Source: Rhinopithecus roxellana (taxonomy: Eukaryota; Chordata; Mammalia; Primates; Cercopithecidae). Taken from it: 64,000 nucleotides of DNA. A model generated the notes under the pieces. The model ran no database searches and had not been told where the DNA came from. It was given only the letters and a program-made list of their open reading frames with translations. Both the position numbers and the translations under genes were made by a program. Shown here piece by piece: positions 22,651-33,130 of the stretch (within the stretch, counting starts at the first letter, position 1; each line of letters begins with the position of its first letter). Where the stretch lies: assembly GCF_007565055.1 (NCBI RefSeq), contig NC_044553.1, positions 128,096,241-128,160,240 of the forward strand, written 5' to 3'.

Positions 22651-24039
22651 CTGTGGCACTTCATTGTCATGAGGAAAGTGTTACTTTTATGAAGACCTGT
22701 GGTCTTGGCCTCTGTGTTAGACTACTGCAGGTTTCAAGGATCAGACATGTCTTCAGGTAACCTCTGGTGAGCACTTCTTTTTAAAGAAGGGGACACAGAA
22801 AATAAAGGAAGTGAAGGAAAGCCTCTAAACAGCCAAAATACGTATCATATTCATTTCCTGGTAAACTATTGAGTCTGCCATCTATATACACATACACCTT
22901 ACACTAGGGACAGCATCAGTTATTTAGGCATGAGTCCAGTCATCTCAGTGTGCAGGGTTGAAAGGTGTATGTGTATATAGATGGCAGATATAATGCAATG
23001 GCACAAGCATTAGGCCAGAGGAAGTCTGTAGGACCAGGAGGGACAGTTCCGTTCGTCTTCACAGGGAGCGTATATTCTTTCTTTGAGCTGCGGTGTACGG
23101 AGAGGTATTATATGAAGAGAGTTCATATAACAACATGCAACAGTTCTGCCAAAGCAGAGAAGGGCTCAGGTATGGTCTTGTGAGTGGTGCAAGGTCAGAG
23201 ATAACCAGGTCCATGTTCCACGGTGTCAATCTTTTATTTCAATCACAAAAGCCACGAACTTCATGGAGTTCCCAAGCAGGCAGTTCTTCTTAGTACTTCC
23301 CATTCACTCAGTAGTCAGAGCCACGGGCACACAGGTTCAAGCCACTCCATAAGACAGTCGATGTTGCAAACCATACATAATGCTATACTTAATCAATATA
23401 TAAACGTTACAGATTAAACAGTCCACAGCAAACAAAGTCATATGTCGCGTTAAGAAAAAGAAGATGGGGAAAAGGGTTAACAAGGCAGTCCAGGGAGAGT
23501 GACAAAAAGATAAAAAGAATCTCCCTGTCTGGCCCCAGCAATTCCTCAGTCTTGCAAGGAAGAGTCTTCAATGTGGGCAGATGTTGGGTGCTTATCACAA
23601 GTGACAGCAAGATGGAGTCAATGAACATGACTGTTTTGAGCAGCTCATGTCCTCGTTTTTTTGGCCAGAGTCCTCTGGGGAGGGCCGATAGTGGAAGAGT
23701 GTGTTTATATCCTTATCTGGTTGGATGCAATCTTTATTTATTAGGCAAACTCTCCGTTGGCAGAGTGTCCTATGAACTGTAAGATGGTGGAGCCACTATG
23801 TCAAGGGTGCTCTGTACACACGGGCATCTAAGGCCTCTGGAGACACACATCATGTGGCTGGGGGGGCTGGTCTTTCACTGCCCTTAAGGCAGGCTCTGGT
23901 GGGTCTGTGCCTGTCTCCCCACCTCATTCTCCCCGTGTCCTTGGGGCTGATCCTCTGGCTGCTTCTGCTAAGGGTGCTGGTTCTGGTTCAGCTGTGCCGG
24001 CTGATCAGGGTATGTAGCAGTGCTTGGTGGCCCAGAAGC
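22651..24039. other. Unassigned sequence around a perfect palindrome
   Basis: No gene or named repeat recognised apart from the palindrome at 22874-22988. A 154-codon frame from 23854 begins with GTG and its second half runs into an L2, so it is not credited as a gene. Confidence 0.4.
22874..22988. repeat. Perfect 27-bp inverted repeat, 61-bp spacer
   Basis: Bases 22874-22900 and 22962-22988 are exact reverse complements (27 of 27). The arm begins TCTGCCATCTATATACACAT. The spacer (22901-22961) is not itself palindromic, and similarity stops sharply at both arm ends. No target-site duplication of a transposon is obvious. Confidence 0.92.
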
Positions 24040-24515
24040 AGAATTCTTTCCCAGTCTGCACTCCCCACTCTCTATGTCTGCCCCTCCTGTCCTCCCTTGA
24101 ACCACTCCATGTGGGTTAGCCCCACCGGTCCACCAAAACTGGCCTCATCGCAGCAAACAATGACCTCCATATTTCCCAACCCTGCTGCCTTCCTCCTACT
24201 TGATCTTTGGGAAGCACCTGGGCCAGGTGACCCCCACAACCCCCTCTCTAATATCCACATTGGCGTGGTTCTTTCCCTCATTGTCTTCGGGTCTCTGCTT
24301 GAATGTCACTCAACCTGAGCATCTCTGACTGCTCAGCTTCCTTTCTCGACGATTGCCCGCCCTGGCTGCTGTCACAGGGCTTATTGGATACCATCTCTCT
24401 TTCCCACCACTATGAGAGCAGAGACCGTCTTTCCTTCTCACTGCTGTACGTCTGAACCCAGCGTGGTGCCCAGCACCCGGCGCTCATCTGAGACACATTT
24501 ACTGGCTGCATAGGT
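24040..24515 (+). mobile_element. L2 LINE 3' end
   Basis: The final part matches the L2 3' end pattern: GAGAGCAGAGACCGTCTTTC, ...CTGAACCCAGCGTGGTGCCC, AGCACCCGGCGCTCATCTGA. The upstream ~300 bp (CTTGAATGTCACTCAACCTG and neighbours) also has L2 3'-region phrasing. It is old and diverged. Confidence 0.65.
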
Positions 24516-25007
24516 TCTGTGGTTGCTACTGAAGGGACTGGAGGTGTCATGCACCTTGAGTCTTTTAGATTCCTTTCTCCACCACAACCATGGCATAGTG
24601 GTTTTAAGTGTCAGCTTTTCTTAGTGGCTGCTTGTTGGGCAACTTAACAAACACATTCAACCGGACGAGCGCTGTCCCTCCTGAGGGTCAACATGGTTGG
24701 AAACATGTGCACTAGTACCACTGGGAAAGCTGAGAGGACTTTAGGGCCCTGGTCACATTTAATGGTGGCAAATATTTGAGGTTCTAAGAGCATCCTGCAC
24801 ATTGAGAGACATGAGTTTTGCAATTATGCTGTTCGATCTGAATCATTTCTTCTTTTTTTCTTTACTCAAAACATAATCTGAAAATAAACGACCGAGACCC
24901 GTTGTTTTATGTGCAGCGTAGGCACTGGGTTAGATAGTAATTACACAAGCAGTCCTCTGAAAATGATGTAAATAGAGGCAGCGATTTCACAGCAGGTACA
25001 CAGCCTT
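24516..25007. other. Unassigned sequence
   Basis: No gene or named repeat recognised in this ~490-bp stretch. Confidence 0.45.
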
Positions 25008-25023
25008 AAAGAGGACTACCGCA

Positions 25024-25279
25024 CAGGTTACAAGAGATGAGACCACCTGCATTTCACAAGACACAAGAGCTTTACTGGAGAAATCCCTGCAAAGATCAGC
25101 AAAGGTCATTGCCTACAGATTAAATAGAAATAGGTTAATTTATTATGCACATCTGCTGAAATAAAACAAAATCATAATAAATGTTAACTTTTAAAAGTAC
25201 TTTGGTACCAGCCATAACAAACAAAATGGTGGAAAATATATTTATTAAATAAATAAATTTAAACCCCCCCCCCCAAAAA
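25024..25279 (+). mobile_element. TSD-flanked retrocopy of an unknown transcript
   Basis: A 16-bp direct repeat AAAGAGGACTACCGCA brackets the block (25008-25023 and 25280-25295). The inserted 256 bp ends with AATAAA-type signals at 25246-25256, a run of C11 (25264-25274) and an A-run of about 8. This is the structure of an L1-mobilised, 5'-truncated cDNA. A frame of 46 codons is open from the first base to TAA at 25162-25164, followed by AT-rich sequence like a 3' UTR. The parent transcript was not recognised, and the open frame could be chance. Confidence 0.65.
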
Positions 25280-25295
25280 AAAGAGGACTACCGCA

Positions 25296-26121
25296 ACGGA
25301 CTTGCAATTTTGTTTATATGCCTAAACTTAGATTGTAAATTATTTATGAAAAAATAAATTGCTTCATAGCTGAACCTAATATACATTTTACTGTCATCTC
25401 CAGATCTTATGATGTTCCTAATTTTACCTAGCACTGCTACAGATCTTTACTGATATGAGTTGTTAGAAAAAACTATTTTCCTTAAGGGCCTCACATAAAA
25501 CCAAGCAGTGATGTTGGCATTAAAGAACAAGGTAATGGGTATGTTAGTACGAGCAATGACTTTTTGGAAAATAAAAATATCAATGTTTTCAAAATAGAAT
25601 TCAGTGACTTGTATACTTCATCTTTATCATTATTCTCTACCCTTATCCACTCTTAGTGTTGTTCACGGTCAATGACAATATTTTGAAAACTACATCAGGA
25701 AAAAAAATACAACTCTCTCAACTAGATAACAAAAGCACTCAGCTGTGTTTAAAATACCATATGTAAAATATGTTTAAAGAGCAATCATCAATAATGAAAA
25801 ACTCTTCAATTAATATAAAGTCAAAATTAGGTTCTTTTCTCCATCTCAATTTAGAAAATTAATGAAATAGTATGAGAATGAAATCTCTCATCTGCTTTTT
25901 CTCAGGTATGATGATAGATTTTTTAAAATTCCTCTGTTTAGAAACATAATGAGAACTGTTCACTAAACCGAAGTCATCTTTACAAAATGGGGTATCCTGG
26001 CCACGAAAATCTGCAAAGCAGATGAATCTTTCTGTTGGCCTCAGATCCTTGCCCTATTTTTCACTTGAGATTAACTGTCAAGGAGTTGTTGTGACATCTT
26101 GAATTACTAAAGCCATCTTAC
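25296..26121. other. Unassigned AT-rich sequence
   Basis: No gene or named repeat recognised. It lies downstream of the candidate exon on the minus strand and would be intron if that exon is real. Confidence 0.4.
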
Positions 26122-26245
26122 CTGTCCACATTGACAGCACATCTGCAGATGTTCCATGGCGCATCATCACCGAAAATTCACATGAAACTGCCACTAGAAG
26201 CAAACGGAGAAAGCACACAGCAGGACGGGTGTCTTTAACTGCCAT
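26122..26245 (-). CDS. Candidate first coding exon with signal peptide
   Basis: On the minus strand an ATG at 26245-26243 opens 41 codons plus one base, ending at a strong splice donor, CAG|GTAAGA (GT at 26121-26120). The peptide starts MAVKDTRPAVCFLR and continues with a hydrophobic run LLLVAVSCEFSVMM, the layout of a secretory signal peptide. The phase-1 donor directly after such a segment is typical of signal-peptide exons. A CpG cluster lies 260-400 bp upstream (26503-26640). No matching second exon was recognised at lower coordinates and no protein family was recognised. It may be chance: an open stretch of this length is not rare, and the donor is the strongest evidence. Confidence 0.28.
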
Positions 26246-26502
26246 TGCAGTGAGAGGTTTATTTGCTCTTTTAAACAATTCTAACGTGTACTTGAGTTGC
26301 TAGTACCTAATATCCGTATAGGCAGAGATACTTTAAATAAATGGCAGTGATCATATTGGAATGCACAAATAACAGGCTATTTGACCTGGAAGAGAGTTTC
26401 CTAGTCATTGAATCTGATATGCTTATTTGACTAACAGAACATGTGTCCAGCTGCACCATGTGAATGATTTGTGACACAGCCGGGACCTGGCTCAGTCCTC
26501 TT

Positions 26503-26640
26503 GACACGTACATCAGCTCGCGAGCACTGAAGCAGCAAGACTGTTTGCAGAAGACGTTTTAGGCAAAAATAGGCTGCATCTTAAACGTGAGTGAACTCCT
26601 TTACACGGGGTAATCTAGGCGCTGATATCTTTCCTCTCGA
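26503..26640. promoter_or_regulatory. Local CpG cluster, possible promoter
   Basis: About eight CpGs occur within ~140 bp (for example CTCGCGAGC, GACGTTTT, AAACGTGAGT, GGCGCTG, CTCGAAT) in otherwise CpG-poor AT-rich sequence. It lies upstream of the candidate minus-strand exon. It is too small to be a CpG island. No TATA box was identified. Confidence 0.25.
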
Positions 26641-27487
26641 ATCATAGCAAATTCTATCTTATTATATCAGCTAAAGGAAAGGAAAAATTGAGATTTGTGT
26701 TTTAAACCATACCTAGATGATATCACTGCTGCTGTGAAAAATATTTCAAGTCAGTGATTTGTTACTTAATTTTGGAAATTAGTAAAAACCCTGGAAGTTA
26801 TTTATTTATTTATTTATTTTTGGCATTGTTCTTAGTTTTCCAAGCTACCCTTGAGGTCTTGCCTTTAATCATTAAGTATATATGTTAGAGTTTGCTGCAA
26901 GAACACTGAAACTTCAAATTTTTTTAAATTAACAAATTCAAGGCCAACTAGTCAGTAGATCGAATGATGAGGTGAGAGTTGGTGGCCATCCCAAGCCCTG
27001 TGTTAACCAGGACCAAATCATTTAACTAACTAACTTTCAATTGTTTTGCACACTGGAAGAAATGCTTCATTCATTTATTTCATTTATTCTTTAAGTGTCC
27101 AAGTGATGTGTCAAATACTGGTGATCGAAAGAAATTGCACAAAATAAGACTTTTAAGCTGATGAGCTCAGTATTTACTAGAAGCGACACACATGTAAACA
27201 GATAAAACACAGGCTAGCACATGCCCAGCAAGACAAGAACCAAGCACAGAGTGCTGTAACAGATGGTAGCGTGTCTGTTTAGGTGGCTGCAAAGGTCTCC
27301 AGGACTTACCCAGGTATAGAAGCCGTGCAGGCATGAAGCCTGAGGGTTGCCTCTATGGTAACAGCAGTATAGTGCTATCTCCAAGGAACAGGAGGACATT
27401 CTGAGAGAGGGCAATGCAGAGTTTGGTGGTACAATGGCAGTGGATGATATGGGATAGAATGAGATGGGATAGAAATTTTGTGACAGA
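26641..27487. other. Unassigned; (TTTA)n at 26799-26820
   Basis: Apart from a (TTTA)5-6 microsatellite, no gene or named repeat is recognised. Confidence 0.45.
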
Positions 27488-27783
27488 GGCCAGGGACGGT
27501 GGCTCATGCCTGTAATCCCAGCACTTTGGGAGGCTGAGGCGAGTGGATCACAAGGTCAGGAGTTTGGGACCAGCCTGGTCAATATGGTGAAACCCCCTCT
27601 CTACTAAAAGTACAAAGATTAGCCGGGTGTGGTGGCGGGCGCCTGTAGTCCCAGCTACTCGGGAGGCTGAGGCAGGAGAATTGCTTGAACCCGGGAGGCG
27701 AAGGTTGCAGTGAGCACCACTGCACTCCAGCCTGGGCAACAGAGCAAGACTCTGTCTCAAGAAAAAAAAAAAAAAAAAAAAAA
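27488..27783 (+). mobile_element. Alu (AluS-like) with right-arm deletion
   Basis: Begins GGCCAGGGACGGTGGCTCAT and ends in an A-rich tail after TCTGTCTCAAG. The right monomer lacks about 10-15 bases between GTTGCAGTGAGC and ACCACTGCACTCC. Possible flanking duplication GTGACAGA/GCGACAGA with one mismatch. Confidence 0.9.
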
Positions 27784-28544
27784 GAAATGCGACAGAAAGT
27801 GACTAGCTTTGTTTGCCAAATTAAGGAAACAAAAGTTTAAGGAGAAAAATAAGTCTCTGGAAGATAATCTTCAATTGCTCTGTGATCTCAAACTGGACAT
27901 TTTTCCATAAATGTGAAGTATTCATAGTTTAGTACAACACATTATGTAGAATCTAGATAAAGCAAATCGATCAGAAATATTTGATACACCAATGGACGGT
28001 GATAGTTGACGTTTGGAATATTGCACTTGGATACCAGAAGCATGATGCACCCTGTGAATCAAAACCAGTGTAACCTTCAAGGGCTTAGGTAAAAATTCAT
28101 TGCTTTTGTAATTTTAATTCTTTGCTAACCAGTGTTTCCTTTATATTCTTGATGATTGGCTAATTCCTTGTTAACCAGAAAACCAAACCAAGCTCAGCGT
28201 CCCAATTCTTAACAGACAGAGAATAAGGAACTTACCATAACTAACTTTAAAAAGAATATTACAAAGGAAATGTCCAAGTTTGACTGAGGTTTTCTTGGTC
28301 TCTTTATACATGCACTTGAGGGAGGAAAATATATAGAATAATCAATGAGTATAGAAGCCAGGGGTATAAATAACAACAGCTGATAAAGACTCTTCACAAA
28401 CAAATCTCCAGGAGGCAGGCTTGTCAACAGTTGCTGCCATTTATAATGAGCCACAGATTACTATTGTTGACACATGGGAACAATTTAAAAATGTTTGTTA
28501 GTGCCAATGGAATGTGGAGAATGACACCTAAATTATGCTGAATA
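27784..28544. other. Unassigned sequence
   Basis: No gene or named repeat recognised. Open frames are 81 codons or shorter without motifs. Confidence 0.45.
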
Positions 28545-28557
28545 TGATTTCATTCTT

Positions 28558-28851
28558 TTTTTTTTTTTTGAGACGGAGTCTCGCTCTGTCTCCCGGGCTG
28601 GAGTGCAGTGGCCGGATCTCAGCTCACTGCAAGCTCTGCCTCCTGGGTTTACGCCATTCTCCTGCCTCAGCCTCCCGAGTAGCTGGGACTACAGGCGCCC
28701 GCCATCTCGCCCGGCTAGTTTTTTGTAATTTTTAGTAGAGACGGGGTTTCGCCGTGTTAGCCAGGATGGTCTCGATCTCCTGACCTCGTGATCCGTCCGT
28801 CTCGGCCTCCCAAAGTGCTGGGATTACAGGCTTGAGCCACCGCGCCCGGCC
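28558..28851 (-). mobile_element. AluYR-type AluY (Old World monkey lineage)
   Basis: Young, near-consensus Alu on the minus strand. GGCCGGATCTCAGCTCACTG, GGGTTTACGCCATTCTCCTG and CAGGCTTGAGCCACCGCGCC are AluYR-type variants, not human AluY ones. The duplication TGATTTCATTCTT (28545-28557) and TGATTTTATTCTT (28852-28864) differs at one base. Confidence 0.93.
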
Positions 28852-28864
28852 TGATTTTATTCTT

Positions 28865-30008
28865 AATGTCTGAGGCGAACTAAAAGTTAGAGGTAACTGT
28901 CTGCTGCATCGGAGGAGATAAGAAAGTGACAGAGCTAAGGCTGGTCTCAAGACTGGGGGTGACCGTTGTGGTTTTAACACAACACTCTCCACTATAATAT
29001 GACCCGTGTGATGATTTCACTTCATTGGAAGGTGAAGCAAGGAGGGCCCAGACAGCAAGACATTCCATTCCAGTGAATAGGAGAGTCAGGGAACTTAAAA
29101 ACGGGTTCTCAGAGCTGCTCCACAAACCAACCTCTGTGACCTACGGCAACAACCATGCTAGTAACATTTAAACAAAGGAGCTGCTCAATCAGCATGTCCT
29201 GAGTGAATTACTAAGTGATAGAATGAGTCAATGGAGAAGAAGGAAAGAGTAATCGAGAAGTTCCACATCTTTATTTAAAGTATAGCACTACCAATATTAG
29301 GTTCTTTTTGCTAATGAGAATAGAAATTAGTGGGTGAAAAAAATTTTAAAGTTCTTTAAATTATTTCAGGTTTCTTCTCTACCTGAAATTTTTCCACAAA
29401 GGAATAAAGAGAGAAAAATAGTATTTAGTGACCACCAAGCAATGTATATGCACTAGTTAACTGGAGTCCCAGCAGGCCACTGGGTCGATATGCCATCCTT
29501 ATCAATAGATTAGGAATATCAGCCTCCTGGGACAATAAAAACAAGCTCATGATATCACATATTATAACCTCTAGTGTGAAAATTCAAATCCTCTGGCCTG
29601 AAGCTATAGTCTTCATATTTTATGAAATGGGTACTACCTGCCTCATAAAAGGAAGACTAATAATTTAGCACAAGGTGTGAAGTCTACCAGGAGTGGCAGA
29701 GCAGCATATATTTGACAACAAATTATTGAGTGATCTATGGCATAACACAATTCTGCATCGTGATTTCAAGTTAATCTATAATGATCACGTTTTTTAAATT
29801 GGTAAAAATGATTTCCAAGAAAAAAAGTATTAGAACTTTTCCCAATTTTAATTCCTCAGGAATAATTGTGTCTGTGTTGTTAAATGTTCAAGACTGTCTG
29901 CAGCTTTTATAATTGAAGGACAGTAGATTAATGTTGAGTTGCTTGGCAAATTCATGCCAAATTTTATAATGGCTTAAAAGCAAAAGTAGTTTATTTCTCA
30001 TTCCCTTA
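28865..30008. other. Unassigned sequence
   Basis: No gene or named repeat recognised in ~1.1 kb of AT-rich sequence. Confidence 0.45.
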
Positions 30009-30023
30009 AAAGTACAAAAATGG

Positions 30024-30340
30024 GGCCGGGCATGGTGGCTCACGCCTGTAATCCCAGCATTTTGGGAGGCCGAGGCGGGCGAATCACGAAGTCCAGAGAT
30101 CGAGATCATCCTGGCTAACACCGTGAAACCCCGTCTCTACTGAAAATACAAAACATTAGTCGGACTTGGTGGCCGGCGCCTGTAGTCCCAGCTGCTCCGG
30201 GGGCTGAGGGAGGAGAATGGAGTGAACCTGGGAGGCGGAGCTTGCAGTGAGCCAAGATCGCACCACTGCACTCCAGCTTGGCGACAGAGCGAGACTCCGT
30301 CTCAAAATAAATAAACAAACAAATAAATAAATATAAAAAT
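30024..30340 (+). mobile_element. AluY-like with exact 15-bp TSD
   Basis: Full-length Alu with CGAGATCATCCTGGCTAACA and GGAGCTTGCAGTGAGCC, indicating AluY. The tail is a simple repeat of AAAT/AAAC units. The target-site duplication AAAGTACAAAAATGG is exact (30009-30023 and 30341-30355). Confidence 0.93.
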
Positions 30341-30355
30341 AAAGTACAAAAATGG

Positions 30356-30779
30356 ATGCTTCTGTTTGGAGGACAGCTTCCCTTTCAGCCAGTGTTTGCA
30401 GTGACTCATTCCTCTTTCACTGTGTGGCGTGGCCATAACACTTGTTTTCTATGCCTCGTGCTTATAGAGTTGCACCATTAGTAGCTTAATTCTTCTAATT
30501 GCGTTGAGGCTTACAAATTGTCTTATGCTTTTTAGTAGACAGAGTAAAACTACAAAACTTTCCAAAAGCTATCCAAGCTCCATATTCACTGAATTATAAA
30601 AAGAAACTTGTTAAAGGCAGAGAAGAAGAGCTATAATTGGAGACATATCACATATTTATGAATGAGAACAATCAATATTTAATGATGCCATTTTCCCCAA
30701 ATTAATCTAAAATTCAAAACAATTCCATTCAGAACACCAAAGCCTTGTTTATTTTTGGTGAAAAATGAGACTATAAATA
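30356..30779. other. Unassigned sequence
   Basis: No gene or named repeat recognised. Confidence 0.45.
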
Positions 30780-31265
30780 GATATTAGTCAGGGTTCTCCT
30801 GAGAGAGAGAACCGACAGGGGATCTGTTAAAGGAATGTGCTCACTTGAGTATGAAGGTTGAGAAGTCCCAGGGTTTGCAGATTGCAAGCTGGAGAACGAG
30901 AAAGGCTGGTCATGTTACTCAGTCTAAGTCTCTCCGGAGGCCTGAGAACTGAGGTGGGAGTGGAGGTTGGGGTGAATGGGGGGCTGCAGTATAGAGCCAC
31001 GGGTGCTGATGTCCAAGGGCCAGAGAAAACGGTGTCTCTGCTCAAACAGAGAGAACCAATCTCCCCTTCCTCTGCCTTTCTGCTCTATTCAGGCCCTCAA
31101 CGAATTGGATGATGTCCGCCCACACTGGGGAGGGTAACTGTCTTCACTCAGCCAGATTCAAATGCTAACCTGCTGCAGAAATACCCTCGCCCACAAATCA
31201 TGTTTACTAGCTTCCTGGCTATGCCTTAGCCTGGTCAAGTTGGCACATGAAATGAACCATTCCAA
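30780..31265 (-). mobile_element. Old LTR-like repeat (MaLR/ERVL class), near complete
   Basis: Minus-strand end ATATTAGTCAGGGTTCTCCT with GAGAAGTCCCAGGGTTTGCA, TATTCAGGCCCTCAACGAAT, TTGGATGATGTCCGCCCACA, ...ATTCAAATGCTAACC and TGGTCAAGTTGGCACATGAA blocks matches a common mammalian LTR-like interspersed repeat along ~480 bp. The exact family name is uncertain. Confidence 0.65.
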
Positions 31266-31655
31266 AATGTCTTCCTGATCTTGTGACAAAAAAAAAGAAT
31301 TTCTTAAGTAAGATACAAAATGCACTTACTAAAAAAAGTAGGTATATTCTGTTAAAATTGGGGACTTTTATGTATCAAAAGTTACTGTAGAAAATGTGAA
31401 AAGATAAATTAAAAATTGGAAAAGCTGCAATACAGCCATACCTATGACTTGGCATTTCTCAGGGTACACAATCTTAGGAAACTTTGCTCATATCCATCCA
31501 GAGACACACAAATCAGCTTATAGCAGCACAATGTATAATACCAGAAAACAGACAAAACAGAGACACAAAAGCCTAAATAGCCAACCAGAGGTAGATTGTT
31601 AAGTTGTGGTAGACTCACAAAATGGAATATTTAATATCAGAATATTTCATTCAGA
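31266..31655 (+). mobile_element. Possible old L1 ORF2 3' remnant
   Basis: Text such as TTATAGCAGCACAATGTATA, CTAAATAGCCAACCAGAGG and TGGTAGACTCACAAAATGGA resembles the well-known L1 phrase encoding the ORF2 C-terminus (AGCACTATT...GTGGTATATTCATACAATGG). It is strongly diverged and only the part from about 31500 is convincing. Confidence 0.4.
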
Positions 31656-31750
31656 TCAGCAAACTTTTCCTGTAGATGGTCAGATAAATATTGTTGGCTT
31701 TGCAGCCCATATGGTTACAACATTTCAGTGCTATCATTGGAACATGGAGA
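31656..31750. mobile_element. hAT-Charlie-type DNA transposon scrap
   Basis: CAGCAAACTTTTCCTGTAGA, GGTCAGATAAATATTGTTGG and CTTTGCAGCCCATATGGTTA resemble the end of a MER-type hAT DNA transposon (consensus has TTTTCTGTAAAGGGCCAGAT and GGCTTTGCGGGCCATA). It is a short remnant. Confidence 0.5.
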
Positions 31751-32664
31751 GCCTATAGTCAATACTAAATCGCTACGTGGAAGAACAGAGAAGAAGAGAA
31801 GGAAAAACTCCAGGAATTTCTGCCACTATCTCTGAGTTTTAGGGGTCTCTTTCTTCCCTTCCAGCCTAAACTGGAGGATTTTTTTCTGCATCTCACTGTA
31901 TCCACTCCACCATGCTTATTTCCAAGTTCCAGACTGTGTAGAGTTAGGATAGGAACACAAGACCCACTAAGTATGAAACTCACTTTTTCGAGTGGATTTC
32001 AGATTCTCTAGCTCTTCCCTGATGGGCTCACGTCTGCTTTTCAAAGTTTCCAGTAGGTGTCTTTGCATTCTCTCCAGATTTTTTTAGGCTGAGTTACTGA
32101 GAAACAAAGGGAAGCATGTCTCCCCCATCTCTAAAACCTGGAGGACATATTCTAATGTTCTGTTTTTTAAAAGACGAAGAAAAAAGGAATGGTAGATTTA
32201 AAAATTCCTAAATATTGGATCTATTTATCCGTGTAAGCTCACTTGATAATTCACAATCTGAATGGGTTTTCTAAGCCTATTAAACAATGAGAAGCAGGGA
32301 TTTGGCAGTTTTATGGTTGGTTAATTAGGTCACTGTTCCTGTGAATTGTGAAAGTTCTTCTGACATGTGGGCATTGTTTGTTTTGAGGCAAAAAATGTGG
32401 GTCCTTTTCAATTCCCACATGAATGCATAGCTCTCTAGGATATACAAGACAAATATCCACAGGCACAGTGGACCTGGGCACCTTCTATTTCAGTTTTAAA
32501 AAATGTGTTCAAAGGGGTCTTATAAAAAATCAGTATAATTAACACTTTTTTTCCCCTTGCTCTCAATTTCCTGTTTTCTTAGATTCATTTCATTGTTGAT
32601 GTTGTTAGTCAACAACCTGGAAAACGAAAACAAAGTTAGGAAAATAGATATATGAAGTTGCTGG
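31751..32664. other. Unassigned sequence
   Basis: No gene or named repeat recognised. Confidence 0.45.
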
Positions 32665-33130
32665 TGTTTATGGCTTGATTTTTATCCCTTCAAAATGCGT
32701 ATGTTGACATCCTAACACCCAGTACCTCAGAATGTGATCTGTTTGGAAACAGGGTCATTGCAAATACATTTTTAGTTAAGATGAGGCCATACTGGAGTAG
32801 GCTGGGCCCCTAATCCAACATGACTGGTGTTTTTTTTTTTAAGAAGAAATGATTTGGACACAGACGCCACACCGGGGAGACCACCATGTGAAGATAAAGG
32901 CAACAATGGGAATGATGCTTCTGCAAACCAAGTAATGCCAAAGATTGCCAGCAAACCACCAGAAATAGAGAGACAGGCGTGAGATAGATTCCCTCTCACT
33001 GTCTTGAGAGGGCACCACCACCCTGTGGACGGCTTCATCTTGGGCGTCTGGACCATAAGACAATGCCATTCCGTTGTTTGAGTCACCCAGTCTGTGGCAC
33101 TTTGGTACGGCAGCCCCAGCAAATGAATAC
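32665..33130 (+). mobile_element. MaLR-type LTR, near complete
   Basis: ATGTTGACATCCTAACACCC, CAGTACCTCAGAATGTGATC, TGGAAACAGGGTCATTGCAA, GGGCCCCTAATCCAACATGA and, at the end, GAGTCACCCAGTCTGTGGCA and TACGGCAGCCCCAGCAAATG follow a common MaLR LTR consensus. A T/A-rich patch at 32827-32845 replaces the usual TCCTTATAAG text. Confidence 0.7.

Noticed and set aside
22874..22988. Interpretation of the 27-bp palindrome as a known MITE
   Set aside because: Arm sequence does not match the ends of MADE1, Tigger or hAT MITEs as I recall them, and there is no clear TA or 8-bp target duplication.
23854..24318. 154-codon open frame with a leucine-rich segment
   Set aside because: It begins with GTG; the nearby ATG at 23852 is in another frame. 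The second half runs into an L2, and no domain or splice context supports it.
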